Source: Dipodascopsis uninucleata var. uninucleata (lineage: Eukaryota > Ascomycota > Lipomycetes > Lipomycetales > Lipomycetaceae). Taken from it: a stretch of 64,000 nt of DNA. The DNA lies in NCBI GenBank assembly GCA_030568195.1, contig JAJLTO010000002.1, positions 1,612,001-1,676,000 of the forward strand, written 5' to 3'. Each line of letters starts with the position of its first letter. Position 1 is the stretch's first letter. A program made the translations under genes and the position numbers. The notes beneath the pieces were generated by a model. That model was not told where the DNA came from. It saw nothing but the letters and a program-made list of their open reading frames with translations, and made no database searches. Of the stretch, positions 42,194 to 53,063 are shown one piece after another.

Positions 42194-43366
42194 ATGAGCA
42201 GTGCGACAACGCAGCTACATGATAGCCAAGTGCCATTAATAGACAAGGATAGCAGGTATGGAGCACTTGAAAAGAAAATTCAAACATCGGAGGATTTGGA
42301 AAGTTTTCGACAAACCATTGCATATGACAGGCTGCAGTTTTTAATTAACGTGACACTTTCGAGGCTCGTTATGGGAATCAAGACTCCTAGCTCAATGGAA
42401 GGACTCTCCCATGGTATCTCAGGCATCGTCAAGATTCTGGAAAGGATGACAGAGAAAGTTGAATCAATACAGCCTGCTGAAGGACCACGAAGATTTGGAA
42501 ATGTCGCCTTTCGACAGTGGTTTGAAGAAGTGCAGCACGAAGTGTGTCCAATGATTGACGAGCTATTGAAGGACAGCAAATGCCCTGTGGAGGCAGCAGT
42601 GGAGCTTCATGGATACCTGCTAGGTTCTCTGGGTTCTTATGAGAGACTAGACTATGGCACAGGACATGAATTGAGCTTCCTTGCTTTTTTTGGTGGTCTC
42701 TATTTTCTAGGCGCGCTAAATGACCAGTCATCATCTAGGGAAGATAAAGGATTAACTGGTAAAGAAGTATTGTATATCTTCAAGCGTTATTTCAATGTTA
42801 TCAGGAAGGTCATTAAAAAATATACACTAGAGCCTGCTGGGAGCCATGGAGTATGGGGACTAGATGATCATTTTCATTTAGCCTACTTAATTGGTGCCGC
42901 TCAACTTCGAGGGATAGAAGAAGCAAATGAAGGACTTGGATCCGCAGAGATATCATCAACGGCACCAATGCCGCCCCCTGACATCTCGGGAAAATCATCT
43001 ATATCTATGACGATGGCACCAGGAGCTACGATACCACCAATAAATGGATCACATAAAAAGAAAAAGAAAGAAAGCGAGGTTACTTATTATGGTATGCCTC
43101 GTCCGTCGGCTGTGCTCAACCGTGCTATTGTTGATGACTTAAAAGATGAGAATGAGTATTTCGCAGCGATAGCGTTCATCTACGATGTTAAACGTGGGCC
43201 GTTCTTTGAGCATTCACCGATACTCTATGATATCACTGGTGTGCCTTCATGGTGCAAAGTACACACAGGTCTCATAAAAATGTATAATGCGGAAGTGTTA
43301 GGAAAGTTTCCTGTTGTACAACATTTTGGATTTGGTCTTGGTTTGTTCCCATGGAAAAGGAAATAA
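42194..43366 (+). CDS. Phosphotyrosyl phosphatase activator (PTPA, Rrd family)
   Basis: Peptidyl-prolyl isomerase that activates PP2A-type phosphatases. The 390-residue intronless protein starts at ATG 42194. Family signatures are RFGNVAFRQWF near residue 100, the YLLGSLGSYERLDYGTGHEL block followed by SFLAFFGGLYFLG, then GSHGVWGLDDHFHLAYLIGA and the C-terminal SWCKVHTGLIKMYNAEVLGK plus PVVQHF. A variable insert (about residues 255-300, Ser/Pro-rich then KKKKKE) precedes TYYGMPRPSAV. Most fungi have two paralogs, RRD1 and RRD2; the length suits Rrd1 but I do not assign one. It converges on TRS65 with about 120 bp between stops. Confidence 0.92.
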   Translation: MSSATTQLHDSQVPLIDKDSRYGALEKKIQTSEDLESFRQTIAYDRLQFLINVTLSRLVMGIKTPSSMEGLSHGISGIVKILERMTEKVESIQPAEGPRRFGNVAFRQWFEEVQHEVCPMIDELLKDSKCPVEAAVELHGYLLGSLGSYERLDYGTGHELSFLAFFGGLYFLGALNDQSSSREDKGLTGKEVLYIFKRYFNVIRKVIKKYTLEPAGSHGVWGLDDHFHLAYLIGAAQLRGIEEANEGLGSAEISSTAPMPPPDISGKSSISMTMAPGATIPPINGSHKKKKKESEVTYYGMPRPSAVLNRAIVDDLKDENEYFAAIAFIYDVKRGPFFEHSPILYDITGVPSWCKVHTGLIKMYNAEVLGKFPVVQHFGFGLGLFPWKRK

Positions 43367-43483
43367 TATTTATATCTGATATGTACAGGATGAAAATTTT
43401 GTATTTATGATATCGTGTAGTTAGATTTGGTTCGATACTCATACAATTATGAAGACGATTTCCAAAAAGCATTACTATATCTA

Positions 43484-45576
43484 TTACTCTCGCCTGCATA
43501 TTACATTCATCAAGTTTGTACATTCAAATCCTTCTCCTTTTACCAAATCGACAACTCTAACACCATCTAGACTCAATACTCCAACACCTAGTGCTACTAG
43601 TTTTAATTCAGTTTCATGACTCGCTCCGGGTCCAAGAGGACCAATACGAATGTCATTAACCAGTGATACTAGTTCATCTGATTCAATCATATTCGCCTGG
43701 TGATTTGTATATATCGTTAATTCATCCCATATACCTCTTGCAGTCTCCGTAAGAGGACTCATAGGTAAGAGTTTTGTGCTGTTTACTTTCCACTTCTTCG
43801 GCTGTACTAGAAGAGATATTCTCTTTGCTGTACGGGACTGATTGCTTATGAAAACCTTCCAAGAAAAGACTTCGCCGGCTTTTACTTCTGTAGGCCCACT
43901 AAATGTGAGACTTAGCCCCTGGTGTACAATCTCACGAACAGCAGCTGCTTGCGAAACTTGCATATTTTGGAGGTCATTGGAACTTCCACTTGGCGATCGC
44001 TGTTGTTGCTGCTGATGCATCTGCATCCACGCTGTAGAACTGCGACCTGATATTGATCTGGACGTCATTGTAGGTACTACAGAAGGCTTTTGTATTGTCA
44101 TAGAATTCCTTGGAATATCTTGTGACGTAGAATTAGGCGAAAAATCCACGGTAGTCTGCCAAGTAGTCATAACCTGAGGTCCACTCTCAATTTCAATAGC
44201 ATGCTTCCGAATCATGGGGATCGAAACAACCTTTACAATGGCAGTTCGAGTAATATTTGATGAAAGAATTCCGACTTTGGAAGAATTTGAACTCTGCCTG
44301 CTCCAAGAAGCATCCGCAGACATCGCCAATGGATATAAACGAAAGATTTCTGAGATGCAATCTCTAGGGCGACAACGCATAGGTAGAAAAGGAGGGTCTC
44401 CTAGTTCAGCAGCCTTGTGTTCACCCGATCCTATTCTTGAAGCTTTACCACCAACTAGAGAAAGCTCTATACTTTTAACAAATACATCAACGCCGGCAAA
44501 GTGTGTGATATCAACATCTAGGTTTGCAAAGACGACAAAATCGGATAAAGTTTCTGCGGTAGCAGTGCTAGGTAGCCTTGAGCATTTTAATCGAAGGTTG
44601 ATACAAGGAAACACTGATATGAATATTTTATGATTCAATCGAGGAAGTCTGATGTAGTTTGGATTCACGGATGGTGATAATGTTGTCTGAGCACTGGAAG
44701 TAGTAGAAGATAGAGCTAAAGGATTAGGTGGTAGTACCTTTGACGCAGACATGACAGGTGGTTTCGAATAAAAATTAATATCATGCTCCAGTCCCTCAAG
44801 CAAATTTATGCCATTTGCAGGATACAACGGTTCCAGGTATTCTGTAGTAGCTTGCTCACCTGTGAAATCATCAACCCAGACTGAACTTAGTTCATTCTTT
44901 GCTCTTAGGTTTGCTTGGGCTGAAAAACAGATTTTTGGATTGATGAGCCTTGCTCGTGGATGGCCAATTACTGCATCTAATTTCCAAATTGCTATCCATG
45001 CATTGGTGGCGTTAAAGCTATTGAGCTCAGATTCAGTAGGCTCTCGAATGCAGACAATAGATGATCGGTCTATGACATTAGATGAAATAGAGAAACTTTG
45101 ACTGTTTGTATCTTTAGGTGCAGTTGTCGCATTATGACTCTGTTGGCTCAGTGAAGAATACCGAGTCGAAGTAGAATTAACTGCAGCTATATCTACTGTT
45201 ATAACTAATCTTGATAAATATGCATTGAAGGCTACTGGTGACAGTTCTGTTGCAATCAAAACCAATTTGACATAAATAGGTACAGCCTCGTCTACATGAA
45301 CTTATGTCAGTATTGCCTTGCATCTACTGAAAAACAGATACAGCAATCGATAATCGCGCTACATAATCACCAACATCCTTGGCTATACATACCATAAAAT
45401 ACCAAGCTTCTGTCATTTAAAGCAATCAATTTCTCATGGTCTTCTGCAGAATTTGATTTCAAAAGATCACCGAATCCGTCATTACTTTCGAGAGATGCTA
45501 TATCAGGCACATGGACTGTGAAGGTACCTGCTGACAGTACGTCAAGGCTGCTTCTCTGTTTACTTGAAACAACCAT
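43484..45576 (-). CDS. TRS65: TRAPPII complex subunit Trs65, two exons
   Basis: Fungal-specific subunit of the TRAPPII Rab-GEF that works at the late Golgi. Exons are 45393-45576 and 43484-45291, giving 663 residues; the 101 nt intron is phase 1 and the join gives LVFYDEAVPIYVKLVLIATE. The C-terminal beta-sandwich domain is well matched: LSLTFSGPTEVKAGEVFSWK, then DELVSLVNDIRIGPLGPGAS and GVLSLDGVRVVDLV. The middle (about 330-470) is low-complexity Ser/Gln-rich, including HQQQQQRSPSGSS. It shares a divergent promoter with SLD3. Confidence 0.88.
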
Positions 45577-45916
45577 CCTGTAAATACTCTTACGTCTAAT
45601 AAGCCATTTAACCGCAAGAACGATAAGTATTCACTCTCAAGTGCCTGTATCAGTGCCTATATCAGTGCTTATAGATCTAGCATTCAAAAGGCGAGCTTGT
45701 CTGTTTCTAACTTAAGCGCAAGTTATAATAATCACGTGATGGATTTGCACGCGTCTTCCTGTGCGGCTGTATTCGCGACTTTTCATAGTAGAAATATGAA
45801 TATTAAGCCAGTTTACGAAAGTTTTGAGCAGTTTGTAACATAGACTAAATAGCTCGATATGACTGATTGAATTCTATAGATAGAACATATGGGCCGTTGA
45901 TCGAGAGAAAAGGAGT
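45577..45916. promoter_or_regulatory. Divergent TRS65/SLD3 promoter with CACGTG and ACGCGT
   Basis: 340 bp between start codons. ATCACGTGAT (CACGTG 45733-45738) and ACGCGT (45749-45754) lie 10 bp apart, about 165-185 bp before the SLD3 ATG. Pairing of the two motifs is seen again before DPB4. Confidence 0.55.
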
Positions 45917-48001
45917 ATGGAGACTGAAACTCTAGGAAGGGAACAAGATCCCAGTCTTTCAAACATTAGTCCAGTATGCGCTAAAGATAGCGTTGATATA
46001 CCGGCACCTACGACATCGACGAGGAAGCGTAAGCCAGCTGAAAATGTACAGGAAATTATAAGTCCTTTCAAGATACATGTGAGTGACTTATGCTGGTGCC
46101 GTTGGCTTTGTGAAAAGTGACTGACACGAAACCGGTTTATAGCCATTTCAAACTACATCACTTTCATCATCTATATCGTCGATTATGAGCGTAACACCCA
46201 TAAAGGCTGTCTTACGCGAGCATATACCGATCAAACTGTTAAAGAATGCACTGACAATTTCCAAGACTAAAAAACTCTTCTCCGCAAGTCAAATGACGCA
46301 CCCAAGGCCAGTGTGGATAAAAATACCAGGATTCACAGCTGATAAAGTATTGTTTGCGAAGATTGAAGAAGAGAATATTCTAGTTGCAATTGAGTCTATT
46401 GGTGTCAATTTATATATGATCAGTCCCCTACATGATAGTATAAAGATCAAGCATATCAAAGATTTATGGAAGCGATCTAAACTATTTGTTTCAACCAAGC
46501 GAGCTCGTTATGATGTAAATTTGGAAAGCACAAAAACTACTGATCTACAACATCAACAGATACAAAAGACAATAATAAACCTTCCTAATCTTTGGAATCC
46601 GCTACCTGTTAGTCAGATTAATATAGCATGTGATCTGAATATCACAGATCGCCTGGATTCCTTTGATATGACGCCTCCTGTCATTAGATCTACTGATTTA
46701 TCTCAGAGAAAGATTGATGTAATTTCTACTACAGTACACGGCACACCAGGAATAACCACTATACTTCCAAAAAACTCTTCCATTCAAGAGTTATTGAAAT
46801 ATGTTCAGTCTCTCTATTTTGAAGCTTTATATCTGTCGAAGTCGCCTCTTACTTTTTTTGCGAAAGGTACTCTCGCAAGGTTTCGAGTACTTTGCTCTGA
46901 TGTACCTTCGAAGATTTCGGAGATTTTAGGTCAGATGATATTAACAGTAGGCGAGACAGATTTCAAATATAAAACAGGACTTGCCAGCTTTCTCAGTGAG
47001 ATGGAGACTCTGCATGGTCAAGATGAGGTTGCTATTGGAATATTTAACCCTGATAACCCAGCTATAGATATCCCAGTTTCAGAAAATCTATCACGGTCTA
47101 TCAAAGGTCTTAACTTTTTTGATCGTGAAAGGACATATATACAAAGACTGTGGAATTCAGATGAAAATGTTAGATCCGCAAATACGCGCGGCCCTAAGCT
47201 TGAAGATATAAAAAAGAGAGAGTATGTACATTGTAAGATTTGTGACTGAGAGGATATTAACCAAGCATAGGACAAAACTCCAAATCATACTTGTATTGGA
47301 ATTGCTATCACAGCAGCAGCGTGTAATCGACGATAAAACTAAGGACCAGAAAATTCAGAAAAAGTCTAAGAAGGACGGCCTACTACCTAATCTAGGTTTG
47401 CTTTTAAATGTACTCTTCGATAGGCTCTACATCTGGCAAACAATGTCTTCCATTGATATAATAATTGGAAAACGAGACCTTCAAGATGAAGTACGAGAGT
47501 TCTGTCTCGAAGTTGTTAGTCCTTTGTAAGTAGCAACGAGCGCCAATCATTATATGTTAGATTTTATCTAACCATACTAACATGTGTCTTCATTCTTTAA
47601 GCTATGGATCTCGTCTGCCAAAGGAGACTGAAAAATTACTCGGAAAATGCGGTATAAAATCAAAGTCCGTAGATTCTAAAAAGTCAATTCCTAGTAGAGA
47701 TCAGAATAGTTTTGATAAATATAACCTGCTATCTCCTACGAATACACTGCGATTCAATGACGATATTCTTTCGCAGGAGATGTCACCGTTGGCTACGAAG
47801 CAGCCGCGGAAGTTAGCAGGTAGAAGTCTATCACAAGCAAGTACAACAGAAACAGAATCGAAGTTTAGCTATACTAACTCAGCAAAGCCGGAATCCCTGA
47901 GAAGTGGACGAAAGCTAAGTGCTATTCGTGGTGGCTTGATGATAGACAACAAGGCTTTAGAAAGACGAGAAGTAAGTATCACATCTACAAAGAAGCGATA
48001 G
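45917..48001 (+). CDS. SLD3: DNA replication initiator Sld3 (treslin family), four exons
   Basis: Sld3 loads Cdc45 on licensed origins and, once CDK-phosphorylated, binds Dpb11. Exons are 45917-46078, 46143-47221, 47271-47525 and 47602-48001, giving 631 residues. The third-exon join restores KKRETKLQIILVLELL and the fourth VSPFYGSRLPKETEKLLGK. Both fit the Sld3/Treslin domain, as does LYFEALYLSKSPLTFFAKGT then LARFR. The 49 nt intron is the shortest in the window. SP sites such as NLLSPTNT and QEMSPLATK in the basic C-terminus are candidate CDK sites. The N-terminal exon (RKRKPAENVQEIISPFKIH) is less diagnostic. The next gene downstream is DPB4, another replication factor. Confidence 0.85.
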
Positions 48002-48494
48002 TGTTGTACATTTTACTACATTTAACTTGATATTTTATTACTAAACTGTATATATCCACTATATTATGCTACGTAGATTATTGAAACAATTATTATTGTA
48101 AGAAGGGCTGAGAGTCTCATGGATCCATTCTAACGCGTTTGCACAAGCACGTGACATAGACGCGTCTTTACTTCTAATTCTATCCATATAATTTGAAAGT
48201 TCGAGAGATCTGCAGTTTAAGAAGTAACATTATTGGAAATCGTTTGAATTTATTCTCTATTGCGCGAATATTTGTGACAGAGCACAAGGCTGTATTTAGA
48301 ATTTTACCCAGTCTAATCTTTAGTTGAAATCAGTTTGTGACGGTTGTTTCTACGTGAATAACAAAAAGAAGTCAGTATACATATATCGTAGAGCCATACA
48401 ACTTTTCGGTAGTACAATCAAAGTGACAGAAATCAACAAACAGAAAGCTTTATAAAGTATTATAATTTTTTGGCACCAATAGTGGAGGAAAATC
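48002..48494. promoter_or_regulatory. DPB4 promoter with two ACGCGT boxes and one CACGTG
   Basis: ACGCGT at 48133-48138 and 48160-48165 bracket CACGTG at 48148-48153, all 330-365 bp before the DPB4 ATG. Only 160 bp separate them from the SLD3 stop. Two MluI boxes close together are the usual form in G1/S-regulated yeast promoters. Confidence 0.55.
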
Positions 48495-49683
48495 ATGGCT
48501 AAAGGGCCCCAGAAGAATTTGGGATCAGAAGATATCGCTGATGATAGTCCTGAGGCAAGCGCAGGGAAATCTCACGAGACTTCTACAGTTTCACATCCTG
48601 TTCAACATTCCGAAAAGTCGTCAGGCGTTGATGTAAGCAGATATACAATATAAGTGGTAAATAGCTGCTTGAGACTAATCAATTGATCTAAGGACTACCA
48701 ATTGCCTCGGGCAACTGTTTCTAGACTTGCAAAGAGCGCCCTTCCCGCCCACACTCAAATACAGAGAGATGCCATGACAGCGTTATCTAAAGGAGCAACA
48801 GTGTTCATAAACTATTTAACATCAACGTAAGTAAAGCTCAAGAGAAGTTGCTTTTTGAGGATTAGAAGAAAATCATTTACTGATGTCTACATGATTTCAG
48901 AGCAAATGATATCACAGTACAGTCTGGACGACGAACAATCAATCCTAGTGATGTGTATAAGGCTCTAGAGATTTTAGAATTGGAATTCTTTCTCCCAGGG
49001 CTTAAATTAGAAGTAGACAGTAAGTGAATATATTCAGTTTAGATGACAAGTGAGCGCTAATTTACTTGCAACAGAATATGTTGAAATAACAACGAACAAA
49101 CGATCGAAACCAAAGGCTAATTTGGAGGAGACTAAGATCGATAGAACTTCAATAGAACATGGGGCTAATGTTGCAGATGACAATGAGGAAGGCTCTATTA
49201 CTGAGACTATTGAAGATCAACAAACTGAATCAGCCGACGAAGAACATGCTGTGAAAAAGATGAAATCTCGAAATGGACGAGCAAATGTGAAACAGGTATG
49301 TTTAATAGCGAATTATATCGTGAAAATAAATAGCTCAGATATCTAATTAATTTTCATTTTAGACCAAAGGCGTTGACGATAACGAAGAGACTGAGGTTGA
49401 AGAGGAAGAAGAGGAAGAAGAAGAGGAAGAGGAAGAAGAAGAAGAAGAAGAAGAAGGAGAAGAAGAAGATGCTGAGAATGCAGACGAAGAAACGGATGAC
49501 AAAGAACTCGGATCTTCAGCTGAAGAGGATACTATAGAGTACGAGGATGCTAAAAGTGTATTTGATGAAGATATCGAACGAGATGGGCTAGACTTGAATG
49601 GAGCGACCAAATCTCGAACTAGAAAGAAAGCTCTTACGAAAGAAGTTGATGCTTTGACTAGCGATAGCTCAGATAGTGAGTAA
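48495..49683 (+). CDS. DPB4: DNA polymerase epsilon / chromatin remodeller histone-fold subunit (Dpb4/POLE3), five exons
   Basis: Histone-fold protein shared by DNA polymerase epsilon and CHRAC/ISW2-type remodellers. Exons are 48495-48632, 48693-48826, 48901-49019, 49075-49295 and 49363-49683, giving 310 residues. The fold spans residues about 47-130: DYQLPRATVSRLAKSALPAH, ALSKGATVFINYLTSTANDI and RRTINPSDVYKALEILELEF then LPGLKLEVD. These are clear Dpb4/POLE3 blocks. A serine-rich N-terminus of 45 residues precedes it. The C-terminal 180 residues are very acidic, with a run of about 25 Glu encoded by a GAA/GAG repeat, as in other Dpb4 proteins but longer. It converges on CUS2. Confidence 0.9.
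49397..49472 (+). repeat. GAA/GAG trinucleotide repeat coding for polyglutamate
   Basis: An almost uninterrupted run of GAA and GAG codons in DPB4 exon 5. It encodes the acidic tail and is a likely site of length variation between strains. Confidence 0.75.
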
Positions 49684-49804
49684 ATCAAGAAAGATTTCAC
49701 TAAGAAAAGAAAAGAAACCATCTCTATCAACCATGATGTGTAGGGTCCAATATTTATTACAGAAAATTTAAGAAACATGAATACAATGCATAACGAAGAT
49801 ACTA

Positions 49805-51017
49805 TCAATTACCATCATCATCATTATAATCGTCACCATCGTTTTCTAACCATTCGCCAAACTTTTGAAGACGCTCTTCCTCAGTTTGATTATCTTCTTT
49901 CTTCCTGTCAGATTTTCGAAATCGTTGGTTTCCATCATATATTGAAACTTCAAGTTGTTGCCCTCCGAAATAGCGACCGTCCATTCTCTACGACAAAAAC
50001 TTTTAGTAAAAAATAAAGTAACTTCTTCACTGAACTTTTACTTACTTTCACACACTCTAAAGCGTCTTGATCATTTTTGAATCTAACGCTGATAATCCCT
50101 TCTGGTTCCAAATCATAAAGTACTACATTTGTGACCTCTCCAATTTCTTCACAGCCTTCTCGGATGTCTTCTTTAATATCTAAAGATGCAGATATATCAT
50201 CTTCTAATTCTTTCAGCGTAAAAACATGCTTGAAAATAACCATTTTATTCCAGCGCTTCTGTCTAGGTTTCTCTTCTTCTATGTCGCCATCATCCCAATC
50301 TGCTAGTTTGCTATAGAAATTTGGTATCAGTAATTTTGTTACTTGAGAATTATGTTATGTCATAGTAAAAACTCAGTTATTAAACACTTCAGATTTACCT
50401 ACCTGTTTAACTTTTGCACACTTTTGATAATATCCCGTTTTTCCCTAATCGATCTCTCTTTCATTGGTTGAGGATCTTTTTCCACCTTATAATTGTAATC
50501 TGCAGGTTGGACCCGTATTTTGCCCTTTCGATCAGACTTACCAAGCCTTAGATCAGTTTCGTCCATCATATCAACTGTGAGCTGAACACTCTCTGGTCTG
50601 AAAAACACTACCAGCGCGTCACCTTTTGGTTTCCCGTTTTCATCCTCATATATTTTGATTCTTTTTTTTTTGGTCGTGATATCCTCAGCTATGAGCCCAT
50701 ATCTAGATACGACCGCTTCCAGCTCTTCAAACGTTACATCATCCGGTAGGTTACTTAAATATACTGCTGTATTCTTTTTGGGTTGAGAAGTATTGTTTCT
50801 ATTATTATCATCTTGATCGGGAATTGATTCTCTCGTATTTGGCCTCTTATTACGCTGTGCTACCGCTGAATTACTGAACTATTCTCTCAGTTGATCTCCT
50901 TAGTATCTACTCAAATATGACTTTCCAATTTCTTATGCATGTATGTCGTCGATATCGAATCAACGTAATTTAATATATAACAACATAAGGACATACCTTT
51001 CGCTTACTACTAGACAT
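49805..51017 (-). CDS. CUS2: Cus2/Tat-SF1-type splicing factor, four exons
   Basis: U2 snRNP-associated protein that helps fold U2 snRNA and contacts SF3b (Hsh155). Exons are 50997-51017, 50403-50878, 50046-50310 and 49805-49987, giving 314 residues. The first exon encodes only MSSSKRK. RRM1 lies at about 45-130 (NTAVYLSNLPDDVTFEELEA to FFRPESVQLTVDMMDE). The linker QKLNSKLADWDDGD restores a typical Tat-SF1 segment across a splice join. The second domain (about 195-285) ends RMDGRYFGGQQLEVSIYDG, which contains the R-x-F motif of UHM domains. The C-terminus is acidic (ENDGDDYNDDDGN). Confidence 0.88.
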
Positions 51018-51795
51018 TGTTGCTTCTCTCTTTATAATACCAAGGTAGCTCTGAGATCATATATTACTAGTTATTGATGATAAGTTCGTCAATCAACTAA
51101 GAGCCTGGTATTACTCAGATCTTGCTATGTAAAAAGCTATCAAACGTGAATTACTATCCTACAATTTCTACAAAATGTCAATATTCAAGCACTGAAATAT
51201 TCCGGGTAACACAATGGCACAGCCATAGGGCTATCATAGCCACAACGCCGGACTAAGCCGCAGAAACCAAGTTCGTCGATTTCTACAGTGTTTCTGGTTC
51301 GGCCTTCGTTCATTTTTAACCTGCTTATTATATAATTCTTTAGCCGATTAGAAGAATAGGAGTTTTAAAGAAATTAATATCTTTCTGCATATTGCTACTG
51401 GGGATATGCTGACTTATATCGCTTTACGAAACTAAAAAGTTCAATTCAATACTGAGTGAGTATATAGATAGTGATTCGGCAGTTTTGAAAGCTCTCCGAC
51501 TTATCGAAACATGTAATATCTATTAGCCTTATCGGTATAATTTTCTCGACAGACTTACAATTTATAAATCAGCAAGCGTTAAGTACGATTAATATTCTGT
51601 AAACGAGGGCCAACATAAACAATAAAGAAGTAATTTCTTTGCTAAGAAGAGAATATCAATATCAGGAGATTCGAGGACTCACAACAAGTAAATTTTAGCT
51701 GTAACGTTAGCTGTGAGCAACCAAGTTGAAGAGCAAATTTTTGATTGTCTAGTAACGACCCAAGTTATATAAACCTAGGTGAATACTATATTACC
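51018..51795. other. Divergent intergenic region CUS2 / SVIP-like gene
   Basis: 778 bp, AT-rich. The frame of the SVIP-like protein extends back to a TTG at 51745, but the first ATG is 51796. No recognised promoter motif was seen. Confidence 0.45.
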
Positions 51796-52258
51796 ATGGG
51801 AAACTGCTTCGGATCTCCGGAACGGGACACAGGTGCTTCTCGTTCAAGACTGCAAGGAACTGGTTCGACTGGTCAGCGTTTGGGTAGCATGCCGGCAGCG
51901 GGTCAAGGCCAAAGTACACCTTTAGCATCTAGATCCAAACAGAAACCATCATATCCAGGACAGGGGAAAACACTTGGTGGGCCTGTGGCCGATGCTACGC
52001 CACTAAATCCTAGAGAAGCTGCTGCCAAGGCAGCAGAGGTAAGTTTAATACGAAGAGATTACTTTGTGATGACCAAGTTATAAACAAATTTTAATGCCTT
52101 TAATTAATATTTTATAGGCTCGAAACCTGAATGGCGGAGGAAAGACTGGAGGAAAGCTCTCCGCACAGCTGGCAGAGGAGAGAAAAAAAGGACGTAAACA
52201 ACTTTTAGAAGAATCTGGCAGACAAAGGAATACTCCAGAGCCATTGATATATGACTAA
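51796..52258 (+). CDS. Small N-myristoylated protein with a p97/Cdc48-binding VIM motif (SVIP-like), two exons
   Basis: Exons 51796-52038 and 52118-52258 encode 127 residues. The start MGNCFGS has Gly2 for N-myristoylation and Cys4 for palmitoylation. Residues about 73-83 read REAAAKAAEAR, an exact match to the VCP-interacting motif R-x5-A-A-x2-R found in human SVIP. The motif is split by the intron (E|A). Around it are GKTLGG (about 58-63) and a basic helix GGKLSAQLAEERKKGRKQLL. This resembles small MGNCFG proteins of filamentous ascomycetes. Expected role: membrane-anchored adaptor or inhibitor of Cdc48 in ER-associated degradation or vacuole/autophagy functions. Membership is well supported by motifs; function is inferred. 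Confidence 0.78.
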
Positions 52259-53063
52259 ATTGTGAGACTCTTTAGGTTTCTATCGAATCTATATTAATCT
52301 CTATATCGATCTTATCATATAAATTCTATATATAGGATAAGAACTGAGAGTTGTTACATATCATCGCGTACCTTTCAGTATCTATCTCACTGTCAATTTA
52401 AAGTAGCGTTACCTTTCTTCTCCACAGCCTATTATCTTCAGGGGAATAGGAAAGACGTGATTTTTATAGGATCCTTAATATTTACAAAATTGGTTCAGAC
52501 TATTCAGTATACTCGTATCATGGATTTGCCAGATCGACATATATAAATTTAATGAGTTAATAGTTGTTAGAGCTTTGAAAGTCGGTATTTTTTCTCATAG
52601 ATGTTACTTTTCATCTATTTTGTTCTCATTGAAAATATAATATTTATTGTAGTAAGCTTCACTTTTGAAAATAATTGGGAGTTTTAAAATGGGACAGATT
52701 TCCGAGCAGATTCTTATTCGTCTTAGAAATACCAAAAACCAATTCTATCTTATTCTCTCATAAAAGTAGTCAATCGCTTATCATGTACAAAACTAATTTG
52801 GAAATGATAATACTTATAGCTATATATCATCACATGTTCAAAAAAAGGTTGAATAGCATTCTCGCAAATGGCAAGATAGTAGACAAATAGTAAAACATTT
52901 GTGAGATATAGATTCACCTGGCAAGTCATTATATAAACATGAACGAAAAAAGCGTTAAGAATATAGAAAATAACATAACACATTGAAAAGTAATGATAAA
53001 ATAAAATCACATAATAAAACCTTACGATTACACCAGAAGTACAAATTATATCAATATTATCAC
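52259..53063. other. Convergent intergenic region
   Basis: 805 bp of AT-rich 3' flank between the SVIP-like gene and the GH17 gene. Short frames here are AT-driven and unconvincing. Confidence 0.45.

Noticed and set aside
51745-51795. Longer N-terminus for the SVIP-like protein
   Set aside because: The extension begins at TTG and would bury the MGNC myristoylation start.
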